Below, in pieces: positions 53,831-54,364 of a stretch of DNA of 54,364 bases (its first letter is position 1; each line of letters begins with the position of its first letter). The notes under the pieces are model-generated. The model was not told the DNA's origin, searched no databases, and saw only the letters and a list, made by a program, of their open reading frames with translations. Both the position numbers and the translations under genes were made by a program. The stretch comes from Planococcus sp. ISL-110. GTDB lineage: Bacteria; Bacillota; Bacilli; Bacillales_A; Planococcaceae. Where the stretch lies: positions 71,374 through 125,737 of the forward strand of contig NZ_JAGGPX010000005.1 of the NCBI RefSeq assembly GCF_018613575.1, in the 5' to 3' direction.

Positions 53831-54029
53831 CATTGTCAGAAATACGTGATTGGCAAGTGTTAGGTATTATAAATCTGGGGTGAAATAGGTATTTTAAATC
53901 ACTTTATATATCAAAAGATGTGAAATTACTAAAATTCGTAAATTTTTTTAAAAAACATTAGGTCCTTATATACGTTTACTGTTAATAAATTTATGCTATC
54001 TTTGTAGTATATACATAGGAGGGTTTTAG

Positions 54030-54236
54030 GTGAATCTTACAGTCAATGGAGTAGTATTAAATCAAAAAAGAAGTTCATTAATAATCAAAGAGCTTATAAG
54101 AGAAGCGGTTGCGGAGCATGCGCAAGATGTAGAAGAGTATTTAAAGGATTACACGGTAGAAGAATTGGGCAGTTCAATCATTCTTCGCCCGCCGTCGGTT
54201 GAAGGCATTCAAATATCGCTGTTCAAGTCATCCTGA
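54030..54236 (+). CDS. Small hypothetical protein
   Basis: 68 residues, soluble, no recognised domain. GTG 54030 has a perfect AGGAGGG 6 bases upstream, and a candidate extended -10 TGC-TATCTT lies at 53994-54002. The stop codon sits in the loop of its own terminator, a compact, real transcription unit. Confidence 0.66.
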   Translation: MNLTVNGVVLNQKRSSLIIKELIREAVAEHAQDVEEYLKDYTVEELGSSIILRPPSVEGIQISLFKSS

Positions 54237-54251
54237 GGGATGGCTTTTTAT
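54225..54251 (+). terminator. Terminator overlapping the end of the 54030 gene
   Basis: AAGTCATCC, loop tgag (contains the TGA stop), GGATGGCTT, TTTTA. Beyond it, to the window edge, no gene is seen; gttgaagaaatcgcc near 54284 resembles the flank of the dispersed repeat. Confidence 0.8.
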
Positions 54252-54364
54252 ATTGTCTATAAAGCAAAGGTGAGTGTTAGGGCGCGTTGAAGAAATCGCC
54301 CCCTTTCGTTCTTTCTTTAAGGTTTCTGGAATCTTTTCATAAGTGAATCAATTTCATAACTCTG

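Overview
The window looks like a chromosomal segment from a low-GC Gram-positive of the order Bacillales, most likely family Planococcaceae (Planococcus, Planomicrobium or a close relative). This rests on gene order: recU-ponA, yppE-mrfA(yprA)-mrfB(yprB), gpsB-rnpB-ypsC-ypvA-ypwA, dynA(ypbR), and then a ypeP/ypeQ/cspD/ypgQ/ypgR-type block near the right end, all of which follow the Bacillus subtilis ypb-yps neighbourhood. Strong AGGAGG-type ribosome sites, frequent TTG and GTG starts and many hairpin-plus-T-run terminators fit this assignment. The genus is an inference; no 16S rRNA is present.

Left block (1-19.0 kb) is conserved core: PBP1A (cut by the left edge), RecU, YppE, the MrfAB repair helicase/exonuclease pair, GpsB, RNase P RNA, a THUMP-type rRNA methyltransferase, a DinG/XPD-like helicase, an M32 carboxypeptidase, an SDR, the double-dynamin DynA and a sulfurtransferase. 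Many units end in a clear terminator.

Middle block (19-47.5 kb) is more mixed: two CNNM/CBS transporters, an amidohydrolase/SDR/small-protein operon, an AT-rich manganese ABC operon with a near-perfect MntR operator, cardiolipin synthase, a DUF2254 protein, small membrane proteins, an M1-type peptidase, and a metal/redox cluster (flavodoxin, two small proteins, a CxxC metal-binding protein, a P1B ATPase). Then come an AIM24-like protein, a cupin, an NAD(P)-binding protein, an S66 peptidase, a broken acetyltransferase and a PQQ-type dehydrogenase lipoprotein. Debris is common here: a frameshifted CGNR zinc-finger gene, a truncated alpha/beta hydrolase, unidentified remnants, fragments of a dispersed intergenic repeat, and two similar IS-end-like sequences.

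Right block (47.5-54.4 kb) returns to core order: RNase H-like protein, queuosine-precursor transporter behind a preQ1-I riboswitch, a zinc-finger protein, cold-shock protein, HD pyrophosphohydrolase, ABC-F ATPase, YpgR-like Nfu-N/HEAT protein and small proteins.

The most notable signal is regulatory. Three promoters in the metal/redox cluster (flavodoxin, CxxC protein, P1B ATPase) each carry TTGAT-N4-GTCAA, in the same orientation relative to transcription and with the centre exactly 32 bp upstream of the centre of the -10 hexamer. This is the class II geometry of an FNR-type activator. The ATPase has an unusual CPG motif in its ion channel. Together these suggest a small Crp/Fnr-controlled regulon whose metal and regulator are unknown.
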